NCBI GenBank assembly: GCA_903879645.1
Contig: CAIRMK010000050.1
Span: 1-35,561 of the forward strand
Source: an uncultured Bacteroidota bacterium
GTDB taxonomy: Bacteria > Bacteroidota > Bacteroidia > Flavobacteriales > Flavobacteriaceae
Reading direction: 5' to 3'
DNA: 35,561 nt
The notes beneath the pieces were generated by a model. The model made no database searches. It was not told where the DNA came from and worked only from the letters and a program-made list of their open reading frames with translations. Below are positions 16,699 to 25,389 of this stretch, one piece after another. The position numbers and the translations under genes are program-made. The first letter of the stretch is position 1; every line of letters starts with the position of its first letter.

Positions 16699-18836
16699 TT
16701 ACTCTTTTCATTCCCAGTATATAATCCACCATCATATTTTCCATACTGCATAGTTTTCCAATCCCATAAAATTTGATTAATTCTTACTTCCTTTCTGTAT
16801 TTTGGGTTGTTTATTTTTAGTTTCTTTAACGATTCCAAATCTGATGGAAACATGAATTTTCCGTTTTTAACCAATAACTCCATTCCATTTCTATCAATAA
16901 TAACTCTGTCATTATATAAATTGAAAATTTCTTCATAAGTTAAGATATCTTTTTTTGGAAGTTCTATTTGCTCTATTTCTTCACTTCCTGTAAAAAATCC
17001 ACCATCATATTTTTTTCCTACCATTGTATTCCAATCCCAAAGTATTTGATTTACTTCAATTTCATCTTTAAACTTTATGTGTTTTTTTTTGTATTCATTG
17101 ATAGAATTATTTTTTTTTGGAAATCTGAATTTAAAATTTCTCAACAAATATACTCCTCCTGTTTTGTCTTTCAGTAATCTATTATTATACTTTCTAAAAA
17201 TTTCTTCATAAAAATCATCTCCATTTAGATGGTCTTCTAATTTATTGTTTTCGATCTGTTGAATTATTTTTTCTTTTTCAAATTTCTTATTGATTTCGGC
17301 AACAATTTTATTATCCAATTCTACTTCATCTGGCGAATAAATATCTCCTTTGGTTTTTATTCGTTCATCTCCTCTCCATACAAAACCTCTAAGTTTTCGG
17401 GCATTTTCGGGTAAATCTTTATCGGGATAAATATCGCCATCTACAGCATCATAAAAAGTAATAGTTTCTAATTTACTTTTGTCACCCATAGTCATATTAA
17501 TACGACTACTAACATTTTTATTAATACCTATTAATTCATTTTTGTCATTTCGCATATAATACACCACTTCTGTGTTTTTAACAACATCGGCTTCATAGAG
17601 TTTGTTGTCTTTGAACCTTCCATAGAGGTTAAGCCCCTTTATTTGGTTGTACCCTACTCCTATAGTGTCTTTTGAAATAATAAAAGTATTATTGAGAATC
17701 TTTAGCGAATCCAGTTTTTCTGTTTTATTATTACCTATTAGATGCATCACATCTCCTGTCATTTGACTCTCAAAATTCCAAAGTATTGGTTTTCCAATAA
17801 GTTTAGTCAATGCTGCTTTTTGATCGGAATGAATAGAATCACACTTACCGCTTAAATCGGTTTTGTAAAAACGAACATTGTTAAATCCTGTCACTTTTCG
17901 CTCTCCCATTTTACCTGTTACAATTATCTTTTTGGCATGAATAAACATAGAGTCTTTTTCTATCAAATACCTAACCGAAGCGTGTTTAGTAATAAATAAG
18001 GAATCTTTATTTTTATATACTTCACCATAATGACCACGGATAATTGCTTTATTTATTGAATCGGTAATTTTTACATTATTGGTGCCCGAAGCAAACTCTT
18101 TTTTCCTATCATAATACAAACTATCTCCTTCGATTAATCTGTCCTTATATTTTATGTAAGACTTTCGTAAAAAATGACCCGTATTATTTTTGCTGTTATA
18201 GAATCCATTTTCTGTATAGATAAAATTATCCTTCCCGGTAATGGTTGATGGCCCGCGTAAAAAAGAGCCTCCATTACTAGTATAATAGTCTAAATGATTT
18301 GATTTTATGGTATACTCCGGATTAGTTAAAACCACAGATGTTAAAAATTGGTATTTTTTTTCTTTAACATAATACCTGCCTTTCTTACTCTTTAACGTGT
18401 TGTTTTTGTTAACAATAGTGGCATTAGAATTAAAATAGGCCTCTTGTGAATTTCTATCAAAATAAATAGTATCGGTAGACATTCTTGATTCTGGTGATTG
18501 CATTATCACGTTTCCAGACGCAAAAGCTTTTTTGAGATTCCCATTGTATTCAGCATATTTACTATTTAAATGTAAGGTGTCTCCCTGAACCATTTCAACA
18601 TTTCCAAAAGCTTTGATATAGTTTTCATTTTGAAAATAATATGCTTTATTACATGTCATGATAACGCCGTCATGATTAAATCTTACATTACCTGTTAACA
18701 ATAAAGCATCTGGCATTTCATGTTGATTTATATCTTCGAAATCAGAATTTTCAATAATAATTTTACTTGCTTTTTGACTAAAAGCAATTGTGAAATTTAG
18801 AAGTAATAATCCAAAAAGAATTATATTTTTTTTCAA
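16695..18836 (-). CDS. OstA-like (LptA/LptD N-domain type) envelope protein with tandem C-terminal module
   Basis: This 713-residue secreted or periplasmic protein has a signal peptide (LKKNIILFGLLLLNFTIAF, first codon TTG read as Met). OstA/LptA-type beta-jellyroll repeats cover about residues 20-500, with phrases such as GNVRFNHDGVIMTCNKAYYF, GNVEMVQGDTLHLNSKYAEY and ASGNVIMQSPESRMSTDTIY. The last 170 residues hold two gapless 75-residue repeats (see separate entries). OstA-like proteins bind lipid chains in LPS transport; the Bacteroidota version is long and its exact partner is unclear. The only plausible start after the rfbD stop is the TTG at 18836, and upstream GTG would overlap rfbD by 77 bp. 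It lies between rfbD and the flippase gene, so its expression is tied to O-antigen synthesis. Confidence 0.82.
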   Translation of the reverse strand: MKKNIILFGLLLLNFTIAFSQKASKIIIENSDFEDINQHEMPDALLLTGNVRFNHDGVIMTCNKAYYFQNENYIKAFGNVEMVQGDTLHLNSKYAEYNGNLKKAFASGNVIMQSPESRMSTDTIYFDRNSQEAYFNSNATIVNKNNTLKSKKGRYYVKEKKYQFLTSVVLTNPEYTIKSNHLDYYTSNGGSFLRGPSTITGKDNFIYTENGFYNSKNNTGHFLRKSYIKYKDRLIEGDSLYYDRKKEFASGTNNVKITDSINKAIIRGHYGEVYKNKDSLFITKHASVRYLIEKDSMFIHAKKIIVTGKMGERKVTGFNNVRFYKTDLSGKCDSIHSDQKAALTKLIGKPILWNFESQMTGDVMHLIGNNKTEKLDSLKILNNTFIISKDTIGVGYNQIKGLNLYGRFKDNKLYEADVVKNTEVVYYMRNDKNELIGINKNVSSRINMTMGDKSKLETITFYDAVDGDIYPDKDLPENARKLRGFVWRGDERIKTKGDIYSPDEVELDNKIVAEINKKFEKEKIIQQIENNKLEDHLNGDDFYEEIFRKYNNRLLKDKTGGVYLLRNFKFRFPKKNNSINEYKKKHIKFKDEIEVNQILWDWNTMVGKKYDGGFFTGSEEIEQIELPKKDILTYEEIFNLYNDRVIIDRNGMELLVKNGKFMFPSDLESLKKLKINNPKYRKEVRINQILWDWKTMQYGKYDGGLYTGNEKSK
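16713..16937 (-). repeat. C-terminal module, copy 2, in the OstA-like protein
   Basis: Residues 634-708 of the OstA-like protein, from YEEIFNLYNDRVI to YDGGLYTG. It aligns without gaps to copy 1 with 36 of 75 identical residues by hand count. The shared core is NQILWDW-x-TM-x3-KYDGG. Confidence 0.85.
16986..17210 (-). repeat. C-terminal module, copy 1, in the OstA-like protein
   Basis: Residues 543-617 of the OstA-like protein, from YEEIFRKYNNRLL to YDGGFFTG, separated from copy 2 by 16 residues. Alternating hydrophobic residues suggest a small beta-rich domain. The protein-level repeat is clear; the DNA copies have diverged. Confidence 0.85.
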
Positions 18837-18870
18837 TGGTTTTATTTTTTTAGTTTGTATGCTACAAAAT

Positions 18871-19746
18871 CTATTTCTGTAAACTATCTTCCCATTTATT
18901 AATTTGCAAACCAAAAACTCTTTTAATTTTAGTTTTGTCCAAGACACTAAAAGCTGGTCTTTTAGCAGGAGTGGGATAACTTGTTGTTGGGATTGGTTTT
19001 AAATCTATAGTAATATTGTTTTCTTCAAATATTTTATTGGCAAAATCATACCACGAACATTGCCCTTCGTTGCTGAAATTATAAATTCCAAAGTTAGAAT
19101 CGGAAAAACTAACATTTCTACTATACTCAGTATATAAGATTATTTTAATTAGAGCTTCAGCTAAATCAACAGCATTCGTTGGTGTCCCAATTTGATCATT
19201 AACTACAGATAATCTATCCCTTTCTGAACCCAAGCGCAACATCGTTTTCATAAAATTATTGGCAAATTTAGAATAAACCCATGATGTTCTTATGATAAAA
19301 TAGTTGTCAAATATTTCTTGGATGGCTTTTTCACCCTCTAATTTAGTTTGTCCATAAACTCCTGTTGGATTTGGAATATCTTCTTCTGTGTAACCATTTT
19401 TTTCAAGGATTGAAGTCGTATTGCCATCAAAAACAAAATCTGTTGAAACATGAAGTAAAATTGTGCTGTTTTCTTTACAAGCTTCTGCTAGGTTTTTAGC
19501 ACCTATTACATTGATTAAATAAGCTTTTTCTATTTCGATTTCAGCTTTATCTACCGCTGTATAAGCAGCTGTATTGATACAATAATTAGGTTTAACTTGG
19601 TTAAAAACTTGATTAATATTAATTAAATTAGTGATGTCTAAAATGGAAGAATCGCAAAAAACAAAAGCTACTTCTGGGTGTTTTTTAGAAATAGATTGTA
19701 TTGCTTGTCCTAATTGACCATTGGCACCCGTAACTAATACTACCAT
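18871..19746 (-). CDS. rfbD: dTDP-4-dehydrorhamnose reductase
   Basis: This catalyses the last step to dTDP-L-rhamnose, NAD(P)H-dependent reduction of dTDP-4-dehydro-L-rhamnose. The 291-residue SDR has TGANGQLGQAIQ at residues 6-17, CINTAAYTAVDKAE near residue 60, STDFVFDG near residue 102 and the catalytic YGQTKLEGE near residue 131. Length is normal. Its ATG overlaps the rfbC stop by 7 bp. The order rfbA-rfbC-rfbD is intact on the minus strand, but rfbB (dTDP-glucose 4,6-dehydratase) is absent from the window. Confidence 0.95.
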   Translation of the reverse strand: MVVLVTGANGQLGQAIQSISKKHPEVAFVFCDSSILDITNLININQVFNQVKPNYCINTAAYTAVDKAEIEIEKAYLINVIGAKNLAEACKENSTILLHVSTDFVFDGNTTSILEKNGYTEEDIPNPTGVYGQTKLEGEKAIQEIFDNYFIIRTSWVYSKFANNFMKTMLRLGSERDRLSVVNDQIGTPTNAVDLAEALIKIILYTEYSRNVSFSDSNFGIYNFSNEGQCSWYDFANKIFEENNITIDLKPIPTTSYPTPAKRPAFSVLDKTKIKRVFGLQINKWEDSLQK

Positions 19747-20291
19747 ACTTTTTTGGCATTAGTTAGTGTTGGAAGGATTTGATCTTTTTCTGAAATGATT
19801 AGATTTTCGATTTCAAATTGCCAATCGATATTCAATTCAGCATCATTGTAAATAATTCCGCCTTCACTTTCTTTATTGTAAAAATTGTCACACTTATAGA
19901 AAAAAATTGCTGTTTCGCTTACTACTAAAAATCCATGGGCAAATCCTCTTGGTACAAAAAATTGATTTTGTTTTTCTGCTGAAAGTAATACGCTTACATG
20001 TTGACCATAAGTTTCAGAATTAGGTCGGATATCAACAGCAATATCAAGCACTTCTCCCTGTAATACACGAACTAATTTTGCTTGTGCATGTTCTCCACAT
20101 TGATAATGCAATCCACGTAAGACTCCTTTGGAAGAAAACGATTGATTGTCTTGAACAAAATGAACGTTTTGACCAATTCCTTTTTCAAAAGTTCTTTCAT
20201 TAAAACTTTCCATAAAATAACCTCGTTCATCACGAATTATTTTTGGTTCTATTGTAAAACTGCCTTTAAGTTTTGTTTCTGTAAAAATCAT
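19740..20291 (-). CDS. rfbC: dTDP-4-dehydrorhamnose 3,5-epimerase
   Basis: This epimerises C3 and C5 of dTDP-4-keto-6-deoxyglucose on the way to dTDP-L-rhamnose. The 183-residue cupin protein shows the family blocks DERGYFMESFNERTF, FVQDNQSFSSKGVLRGLHYQ with the catalytic His, DIAVDIRPNSETYGQ and FVPRGFAHGFLV. The length is usual. One base separates it from the rfbA stop, and it overlaps rfbD, so translation is coupled along the trio. Confidence 0.96.
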   Translation of the reverse strand: MIFTETKLKGSFTIEPKIIRDERGYFMESFNERTFEKGIGQNVHFVQDNQSFSSKGVLRGLHYQCGEHAQAKLVRVLQGEVLDIAVDIRPNSETYGQHVSVLLSAEKQNQFFVPRGFAHGFLVVSETAIFFYKCDNFYNKESEGGIIYNDAELNIDWQFEIENLIISEKDQILPTLTNAKKVW

Positions 20292-20292
20292 T

Positions 20293-21156
20293 TTATTCTT
20301 GTAATAAACTCATTAAATGAACTCCATAACCACTTTTTAGTAAAGTTGTTGCCAATGCTTTTAATTGTTCAGCATCTATAAAACCCATTTTATAAGCAGC
20401 TTCTTCAATAGCTCCAATTTTTAAACCTTGACGCTCTTCTATAACTTGAACAAATTGACCAGCTTGCATTAATGATTGAAATGTTCCTGTGTCTAACCAA
20501 GCAGTTCCTCTATCAAGTATGCTTACTTTCAGGTTTCCTCTGTTTAAATATTCTCTATTTACATCGGTAATTTCCAACTCCCCTCTATGACTAGGGGCTA
20601 TATTGGCGGCAATTTCTATTACTGAATTATCATAGAAATAAATCCCTGGTACTGCATAATTTGATTTTGGCTTTTCTGGTTTTTCTTCTATAGATAAAAC
20701 TTTTCCATTAGTGTCAAAATCAACAACGCCATATCGTTCAGGGTCGTGAACATGATAAGCATAAATAACGCCTCCATCAGGATTGTTATTGGCTTGTAAT
20801 AATTCAGCTAACCCTGTTCCATAAAAAATATTGTCACCCAAAATTAAAGCTACCTTATCATTACCTACAAATTCTTTTCCAATAATAAACGCTTCAGCAA
20901 GACCGTTTGGGTGTTCTTGCACAGCATATTCAAAACGACATCCTAATTTTTTTCCATCACCTAAAAGTTGTTGAAATAAGGGTAAATCATGAGGCGTTGA
21001 GATTATTAATATTTCTTTGATTCCGGCCCACATCAATGTTGATAATGGATAGTAAATCATTGGTTTATCATAAATTGGCATTAACTGCTTACTAACCGCT
21101 AATGTAAGAGGATGCAATCTTGTGCCCGAGCCTCCAGCTAAAATAATTCCTTTCAT
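20293..21156 (-). CDS. rfbA: Glucose-1-phosphate thymidylyltransferase
   Basis: This makes dTDP-glucose from dTTP and glucose-1-phosphate, the first step to dTDP-rhamnose. The 287-residue enzyme starts [18 protein letters not shown] with the nucleotidyltransferase signature, followed by [27 protein letters not shown] with the metal-binding Asp, [18 protein letters not shown] and [11 protein letters not shown]. All expected active-site blocks are present. It follows the Wzz-like gene by two bases and precedes rfbC by one. Confidence 0.96.
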   Translation of the reverse strand: MKGIILAGGSGTRLHPLTLAVSKQLMPIYDKPMIYYPLSTLMWAGIKEILIISTPHDLPLFQQLLGDGKKLGCRFEYAVQEHPNGLAEAFIIGKEFVGNDKVALILGDNIFYGTGLAELLQANNNPDGGVIYAYHVHDPERYGVVDFDTNGKVLSIEEKPEKPKSNYAVPGIYFYDNSVIEIAANIAPSHRGELEITDVNREYLNRGNLKVSILDRGTAWLDTGTFQSLMQAGQFVQVIEERQGLKIGAIEEAAYKMGFIDAEQLKALATTLLKSGYGVHLMSLLQE

Positions 21157-21158
21157 TA

Positions 21159-22160
21159 TTATTTATTTAGTTTTGCTGACTGTTTCTTATAAAATGATTT
21201 AAAAAATCCAAAGAAAATAAATAAGAGAATAAACAAAACGGGTAATATTAATTTCATTTTACCATTTGCCCCTTTTGTGTTTTTTATATTTATAACATCT
21301 CCAATATCATTTATCGTGTTTTTAAAGTTTATTAATTGAAGTTTTAAATTAGCATTTTCTTCTGTTAAATTATTTTTGGTTTTAATTATCTCGTTCAACT
21401 GTGTGTTTTCATTGTAATAAATTAATTTGTCATTTCTTAAATTAGAATTTATAGTTGAAGAAAATTCGTTTAATAAAGCATCTATTTGATTTATAACTTC
21501 TTGGTTTTTTTGAATTTTAATTTGAACATTTTCTGTATTTGTTTTTTGAACATTTTCAAAATAATCACTTTTGTTTAAAAATTTTAAAATTGGAGTAATC
21601 GTTTTTTCTTTTGAAACAAATCTTCTAGTAACTATACTAATAGTATGAAAAGGATAGTTTTTACTTGTTGTTTTATCTTTTATTACCTTATTAATATCCC
21701 CGCTTTCTGACAATAATTTGACTAATTCAAAATTTTGAGTGTTTTGAGCATTGTTAAGAATTGCCGTACTACTGTTTACAAAATTATATATATCAATTAC
21801 TGGCTCGACCTTAATCGAAGAAATGTTTTCAGGATTATCTATACCCATAGATTTCAAAAATTTATAATCTCTTTCGTTTATTTTTGATGATAGTAACTCA
21901 ATTTTTGAATATAAATATTCTGTGCTTCCAAAATTAGGCGAAACTATAATATCACTATTATAAATTTTTGTTTCAATATCCTGTAAATATCCTAAAATAC
22001 TTCCAAAAACAATTAAACCAATAAAAATTAAAATATTCTTTTTTACAAAAAGAATTCCCTTGAAAATTGAAAAAGCGATGTTGTTTAAAAACTGATTAAA
22101 TTTTTGAAATAATACTCCTAAATCTATTTCTTCTGGAATATTTTGATTATCTGTACTCAT
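21159..22160 (-). CDS. Wzz-like chain-length determinant (polysaccharide co-polymerase)
   Basis: This 333-residue inner-membrane protein has the two-helix Wzz layout. A cytoplasmic N-terminus is followed by a first helix at about residues 44-60 ([17 protein letters not shown]). A long periplasmic region rich in predicted coiled coil (about residues 205-295) leads to a second helix at about 303-322 with a short basic tail. No tyrosine-kinase domain is present, so it is the O-antigen rather than the BY-kinase type. It would set polymer length together with the Wzy-like proteins. Sequence conservation in this class is low, so the call rests on topology and on its place before rfbA. Confidence 0.75.
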   Translation of the reverse strand: MSTDNQNIPEEIDLGVLFQKFNQFLNNIAFSIFKGILFVKKNILIFIGLIVFGSILGYLQDIETKIYNSDIIVSPNFGSTEYLYSKIELLSSKINERDYKFLKSMGIDNPENISSIKVEPVIDIYNFVNSSTAILNNAQNTQNFELVKLLSESGDINKVIKDKTTSKNYPFHTISIVTRRFVSKEKTITPILKFLNKSDYFENVQKTNTENVQIKIQKNQEVINQIDALLNEFSSTINSNLRNDKLIYYNENTQLNEIIKTKNNLTEENANLKLQLINFKNTINDIGDVINIKNTKGANGKMKLILPVLFILLFIFFGFFKSFYKKQSAKLNK

Positions 22161-22165
22161 AAATT

Positions 22166-23854
22166 TTATTTTACGTTAAAAATTTGTTCTAATATTTTGA
22201 TTGTAATTAAATAGGTTGGTTTTACTCCTGTAGTTCCTAATCCACCTGAAGCCAATGTGCTTCCTGTTTCTAATGGATTGTCAGAAGCGTAATAGGCATA
22301 TCTAACTTTTACATCTGGATGAATGCTTTTTCTAATTTTTGAAGCAGATTGAATTGCTTTTTGGTAGTAGGAACCTTCCATTTCCAATCCAATAGCTCCC
22401 CAAGTAGATTCGTGGAAGAACTTTAATAGATCTTTGTTTTGTAATGATGTTCCTAAAACAGTAACCATCGGTCCTGCAAAAACAGGAATATCATTTCCAG
22501 CAAACATGCTTGCTGTTAATTCATTATTGAAAAAATAATTATCAGCTGTTCCTTCATTAATATGTGCATTCGGAATCATAATGTCTCCTTTTCCTCCTTG
22601 AAGTATACCAGCTTTTCCCATTATAGAAACAGATTCTACATTTAAAAAAAGCGTGTTAGCTCCTTTTTTAAATGGCTTTAATAATTCATCTATAGTTTCA
22701 TACGCTTGCTCTCCAAACGCATAATCCATAACAATTATTACAGGTTTTTCCTTACTTACATTAGCTTTAGGAAAACTTGATTTTGCCCAATCTATTTTAG
22801 CTGTATCAAAAATTTGAACATCAATATTGGTTCCTGATTGATCGGGAAGCGAAATCATTCCGTGTTGCAACGCAAAAGACTCGACCTTATCTCTTACATC
22901 ATGTGCGCCTTGTTTACTCAACTCTTCATACACGAAGAAATCCGATTTGTCTTTAAGCTTTCCTTTATGAACATGTGCTGCAAAAATAGAATTCATTACC
23001 GAGTGCATATTCGCGCTGATAACGTGAATAGGTCTATCTAATAAATTATTTTCGTTTAAAACTTCCTTTATGTTAGTTGCCCAAATTTCACCATGTATGT
23101 GATGCCCTAATCTTTCCCTTAAAATTGGGCTGAAAGTTATTGTTCTTTTATTATTATCTACAACTTCTTCAATAGCAAGTTTTCCTAACCAATAAATTAC
23201 GTGAAGAAATCTATCGGGCTTCTCCGTACTTCCGAAAGAAGCGTAAATAGATAGAACCTCAGCAAACGTTCTTCCTAACACATTCGCTGCGTGAGAAATT
23301 GCTTTTTCTTTCTCTATTTGAGAAAGTTTTTTAGGTTGTAATGCTGCTTGCTCTAATTTCTGCCAATCACGAGAAATTTTTCCCTCATCGTCAATTAAAA
23401 CTCTATCTTTAATTTTATGTGATTCAATAAAAATAAAAGTCAAATGCGTTAGAATATCATAAATATCAGAACGCCCACGAGTAATCTCAACATTCATTTG
23501 TTCTTCGTCAATTCGGTAGCAATTTCTTTTCCTTTTAGGAGGGATAATCGCTTTAAAATGTGATTTCGAATACCCTTCGTCTGAAGTTAAATTGATATAT
23601 CGACATTCTTCAATACCCACAGGAAGCCTTTCTATTACATAAAGTAAACCATTAAGCTCTACTTTCTCTTCTGCAATACTTCCATAAATTTCTGGTCTTA
23701 ATTCGAGAAGTGCTTCTCGTAAAGTGTCTCCTGAAACACCCATCGGTTTATAGAAACCTCTGTTAAATAAATGCCTCATGGTAATGTACAATCGTTCGAT
23801 AGCTGCCGACGATTCTTGCGCCCTAGAGCGCGAAATATTTTTAATTTCTTTCAT
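22166..23854 (-). CDS. DUF6909 family protein with nucleoside-phosphorylase-like C-terminal motifs
   Basis: This 562-residue soluble protein starts MKEIKNISRSRAQESSAAIE; an upstream TTG is rejected. From memory it matches the Bacteroidota family DUF6909. The N-terminal part (about residues 1-310) has no feature I can name. The C-terminal part contains GKAGILQGGKGDIMIPNAH near residue 430, GLEMEGSYYQKAI near residue 502 and VRYAYYASDNPLETG near residue 528. This order recalls NP-I enzymes: a glycine-rich GD strand, the EMEG ribose-binding loop and the S/A-S-D catalytic Asp. I infer a nucleoside- or nucleotide-sugar-related activity, but only weakly. It heads the long O-antigen operon, five bases before the Wzz-like gene, with a candidate promoter just upstream. 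Confidence 0.72.
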   Translation of the reverse strand: MKEIKNISRSRAQESSAAIERLYITMRHLFNRGFYKPMGVSGDTLREALLELRPEIYGSIAEEKVELNGLLYVIERLPVGIEECRYINLTSDEGYSKSHFKAIIPPKRKRNCYRIDEEQMNVEITRGRSDIYDILTHLTFIFIESHKIKDRVLIDDEGKISRDWQKLEQAALQPKKLSQIEKEKAISHAANVLGRTFAEVLSIYASFGSTEKPDRFLHVIYWLGKLAIEEVVDNNKRTITFSPILRERLGHHIHGEIWATNIKEVLNENNLLDRPIHVISANMHSVMNSIFAAHVHKGKLKDKSDFFVYEELSKQGAHDVRDKVESFALQHGMISLPDQSGTNIDVQIFDTAKIDWAKSSFPKANVSKEKPVIIVMDYAFGEQAYETIDELLKPFKKGANTLFLNVESVSIMGKAGILQGGKGDIMIPNAHINEGTADNYFFNNELTASMFAGNDIPVFAGPMVTVLGTSLQNKDLLKFFHESTWGAIGLEMEGSYYQKAIQSASKIRKSIHPDVKVRYAYYASDNPLETGSTLASGGLGTTGVKPTYLITIKILEQIFNVK

Positions 23855-23875
23855 TAAATTTTGTTTTCTAACGAG

Positions 23876-23883
23876 CAAAGGTA
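23876..23883 (-). promoter_or_regulatory. Candidate -7 element for the DUF6909-wzz-rfb operon
   Basis: On the minus strand this reads TACCTTTG, a match to TAnnTTTG, 21 nt before the ATG at 23854 and inside the 35-bp gap after the GH3-like gene. No -33 TTG is clear. It would be the main promoter for the genes down to 13014. Confidence 0.45.
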
Positions 23884-23889
23884 AGAAAT

Positions 23890-25389
23890 TTATGGATTAA
23901 TTAGTTTTTCCACTATTTTCCTATCATTTGATAATCTTGGTAACTTATTTTGACCTCCTAATTTCCCAATAGATTTCATGTATTCCTGAAACCCATTTTT
24001 AGAAACTTTAGTAATCACCAAGGTTCGCAATACCTTACCAACAATCAAATCATCATAATACACATTCTGCTTGCGCATAGCATTATCAATGGCTAACGCA
24101 AAATCGTCTAAATTATTGGGCTCTCCCGAAACTTCGGGATCAAATTCGATGAACCATTCGTGATAAGGCAATCCAGTATCAGGAGCAATTTGTGGTGCGA
24201 CAGTGAATTCATTCACTCGAACATTCGTGTTTTCCATAGCTTCTTGTAAAGCATATTCAACCTCTTTTCCGATAACGTGTTCGCCAAAAGCTGAAATATA
24301 ATGCTTAATTCTACCCGAAACGATAACTCGATAAGGCTTCAAACATGTAAATTGAACAGTATCTCCAATATTATATGCCCAAAGTCCAGCATTAGTTGAT
24401 ATAATTAGAACATAATTCACATTCAATTCAACTTCGCCAATAGTATATCGTTTGGGGTTTTCTGTAAAAAAATCATCTGCTTTTATAAATTCATAGAAAA
24501 TTCCTGAATTCAATAGCAATAACATTCCTTTTTCCTTTTGGGAATCTTGATAAGCAAAAAAACCTTCGGAAGCAGGAAATAATTCTATAGCATCTACTTT
24601 TCTTCCTATTAGATTTTCAAATTTGGCACGATACGGCTCATAATTCACGCCACCATAAATAAACAAATTGAAATTTTTAAAAATTTCTCCTACTGACTTT
24701 CCTCCTTTTTGTTGCAGTTTTTCAAAATACATTTGAACCCAAGACGGAATTCCCGAAATCACCGACATATCTTCGTTGATTGTTTCTGCAACTATAGCAT
24801 CGACTTTAATTTCCCAATCGTCAATGCAATTCGTTTCCCAACTCGGCATCCTGTTTTTTTGTAAATATTGAGGAACAAAATGCGCTACAATTCCTGAAAG
24901 ACGTCCGAGTTTAATCCCATTCTTTTCTTCTAAAATCGGACTTCCTTGCAAAAAAATCATTTTGCCATTCACAAAATCAGCCTTACCTGTTTCATGGATA
25001 TAGTTTAAAATAGCATTTCGAGCGGCTTCAATATGATACGGCATCGATTCTTTAGTAAGCGGAATGTATTTAGCTCCAGAAGTGGTTCCCGAAGTTTTAG
25101 CAAAATAAATGGGCTTTCCTTTCCAAAGAATATTTTCTTCGCCTTTTACCACTCGATCTACATAAGGCTTCAGTGCTTCATAATCTCTAATTGGCACCTG
25201 GTGTTGAAAATCTTCAAAAGTTGTAATTCCACTAAAATTGTGATCTTTTCCAAATTGCGTGTTTTCCGCTTGACGTATTAAATCTTCAAAAACTTTCTGC
25301 TGAGTACCAACCGGATTGGAGGCCCATTTTTGAGTTTTCTTGTCAATGAAATTTGCAAATATTTTGGCAGCTAATGATTTTATAGACAT
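23890..25389 (-). CDS. GH3-like adenylate-forming enzyme
   Basis: This 499-residue protein belongs to the GH3 auxin-responsive family (acyl-acid amido synthetase fold, within the adenylate-forming superfamily). The phosphate loop FAKTSGTTSGAKYIPLTKES is at about residues 93-112. The adenine region IELFPASEGFFAYQD is near residue 269, and the ribose/Asp region LWAYNIGDTVQFT near residue 330 is followed by the hinge and a C-terminal subdomain with SGRIKHYISAFGEHVIG. Plant members conjugate acyl acids to amino acids. Bacterial members are common in Bacteroidota and mostly uncharacterised, so no substrate is assigned. Its ATG overlaps the stop of the upstream membrane-protein gene by one base. 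Confidence 0.9.
   Translation of the reverse strand: MSIKSLAAKIFANFIDKKTQKWASNPVGTQQKVFEDLIRQAENTQFGKDHNFSGITTFEDFQHQVPIRDYEALKPYVDRVVKGEENILWKGKPIYFAKTSGTTSGAKYIPLTKESMPYHIEAARNAILNYIHETGKADFVNGKMIFLQGSPILEEKNGIKLGRLSGIVAHFVPQYLQKNRMPSWETNCIDDWEIKVDAIVAETINEDMSVISGIPSWVQMYFEKLQQKGGKSVGEIFKNFNLFIYGGVNYEPYRAKFENLIGRKVDAIELFPASEGFFAYQDSQKEKGMLLLLNSGIFYEFIKADDFFTENPKRYTIGEVELNVNYVLIISTNAGLWAYNIGDTVQFTCLKPYRVIVSGRIKHYISAFGEHVIGKEVEYALQEAMENTNVRVNEFTVAPQIAPDTGLPYHEWFIEFDPEVSGEPNNLDDFALAIDNAMRKQNVYYDDLIVGKVLRTLVITKVSKNGFQEYMKSIGKLGGQNKLPRLSNDRKIVEKLINP

Noticed and set aside
18837-18947. Upstream GTG start of the OstA-like gene
   Set aside because: It would overlap rfbD by 77 bp and put 37 non-conserved residues before the signal peptide.
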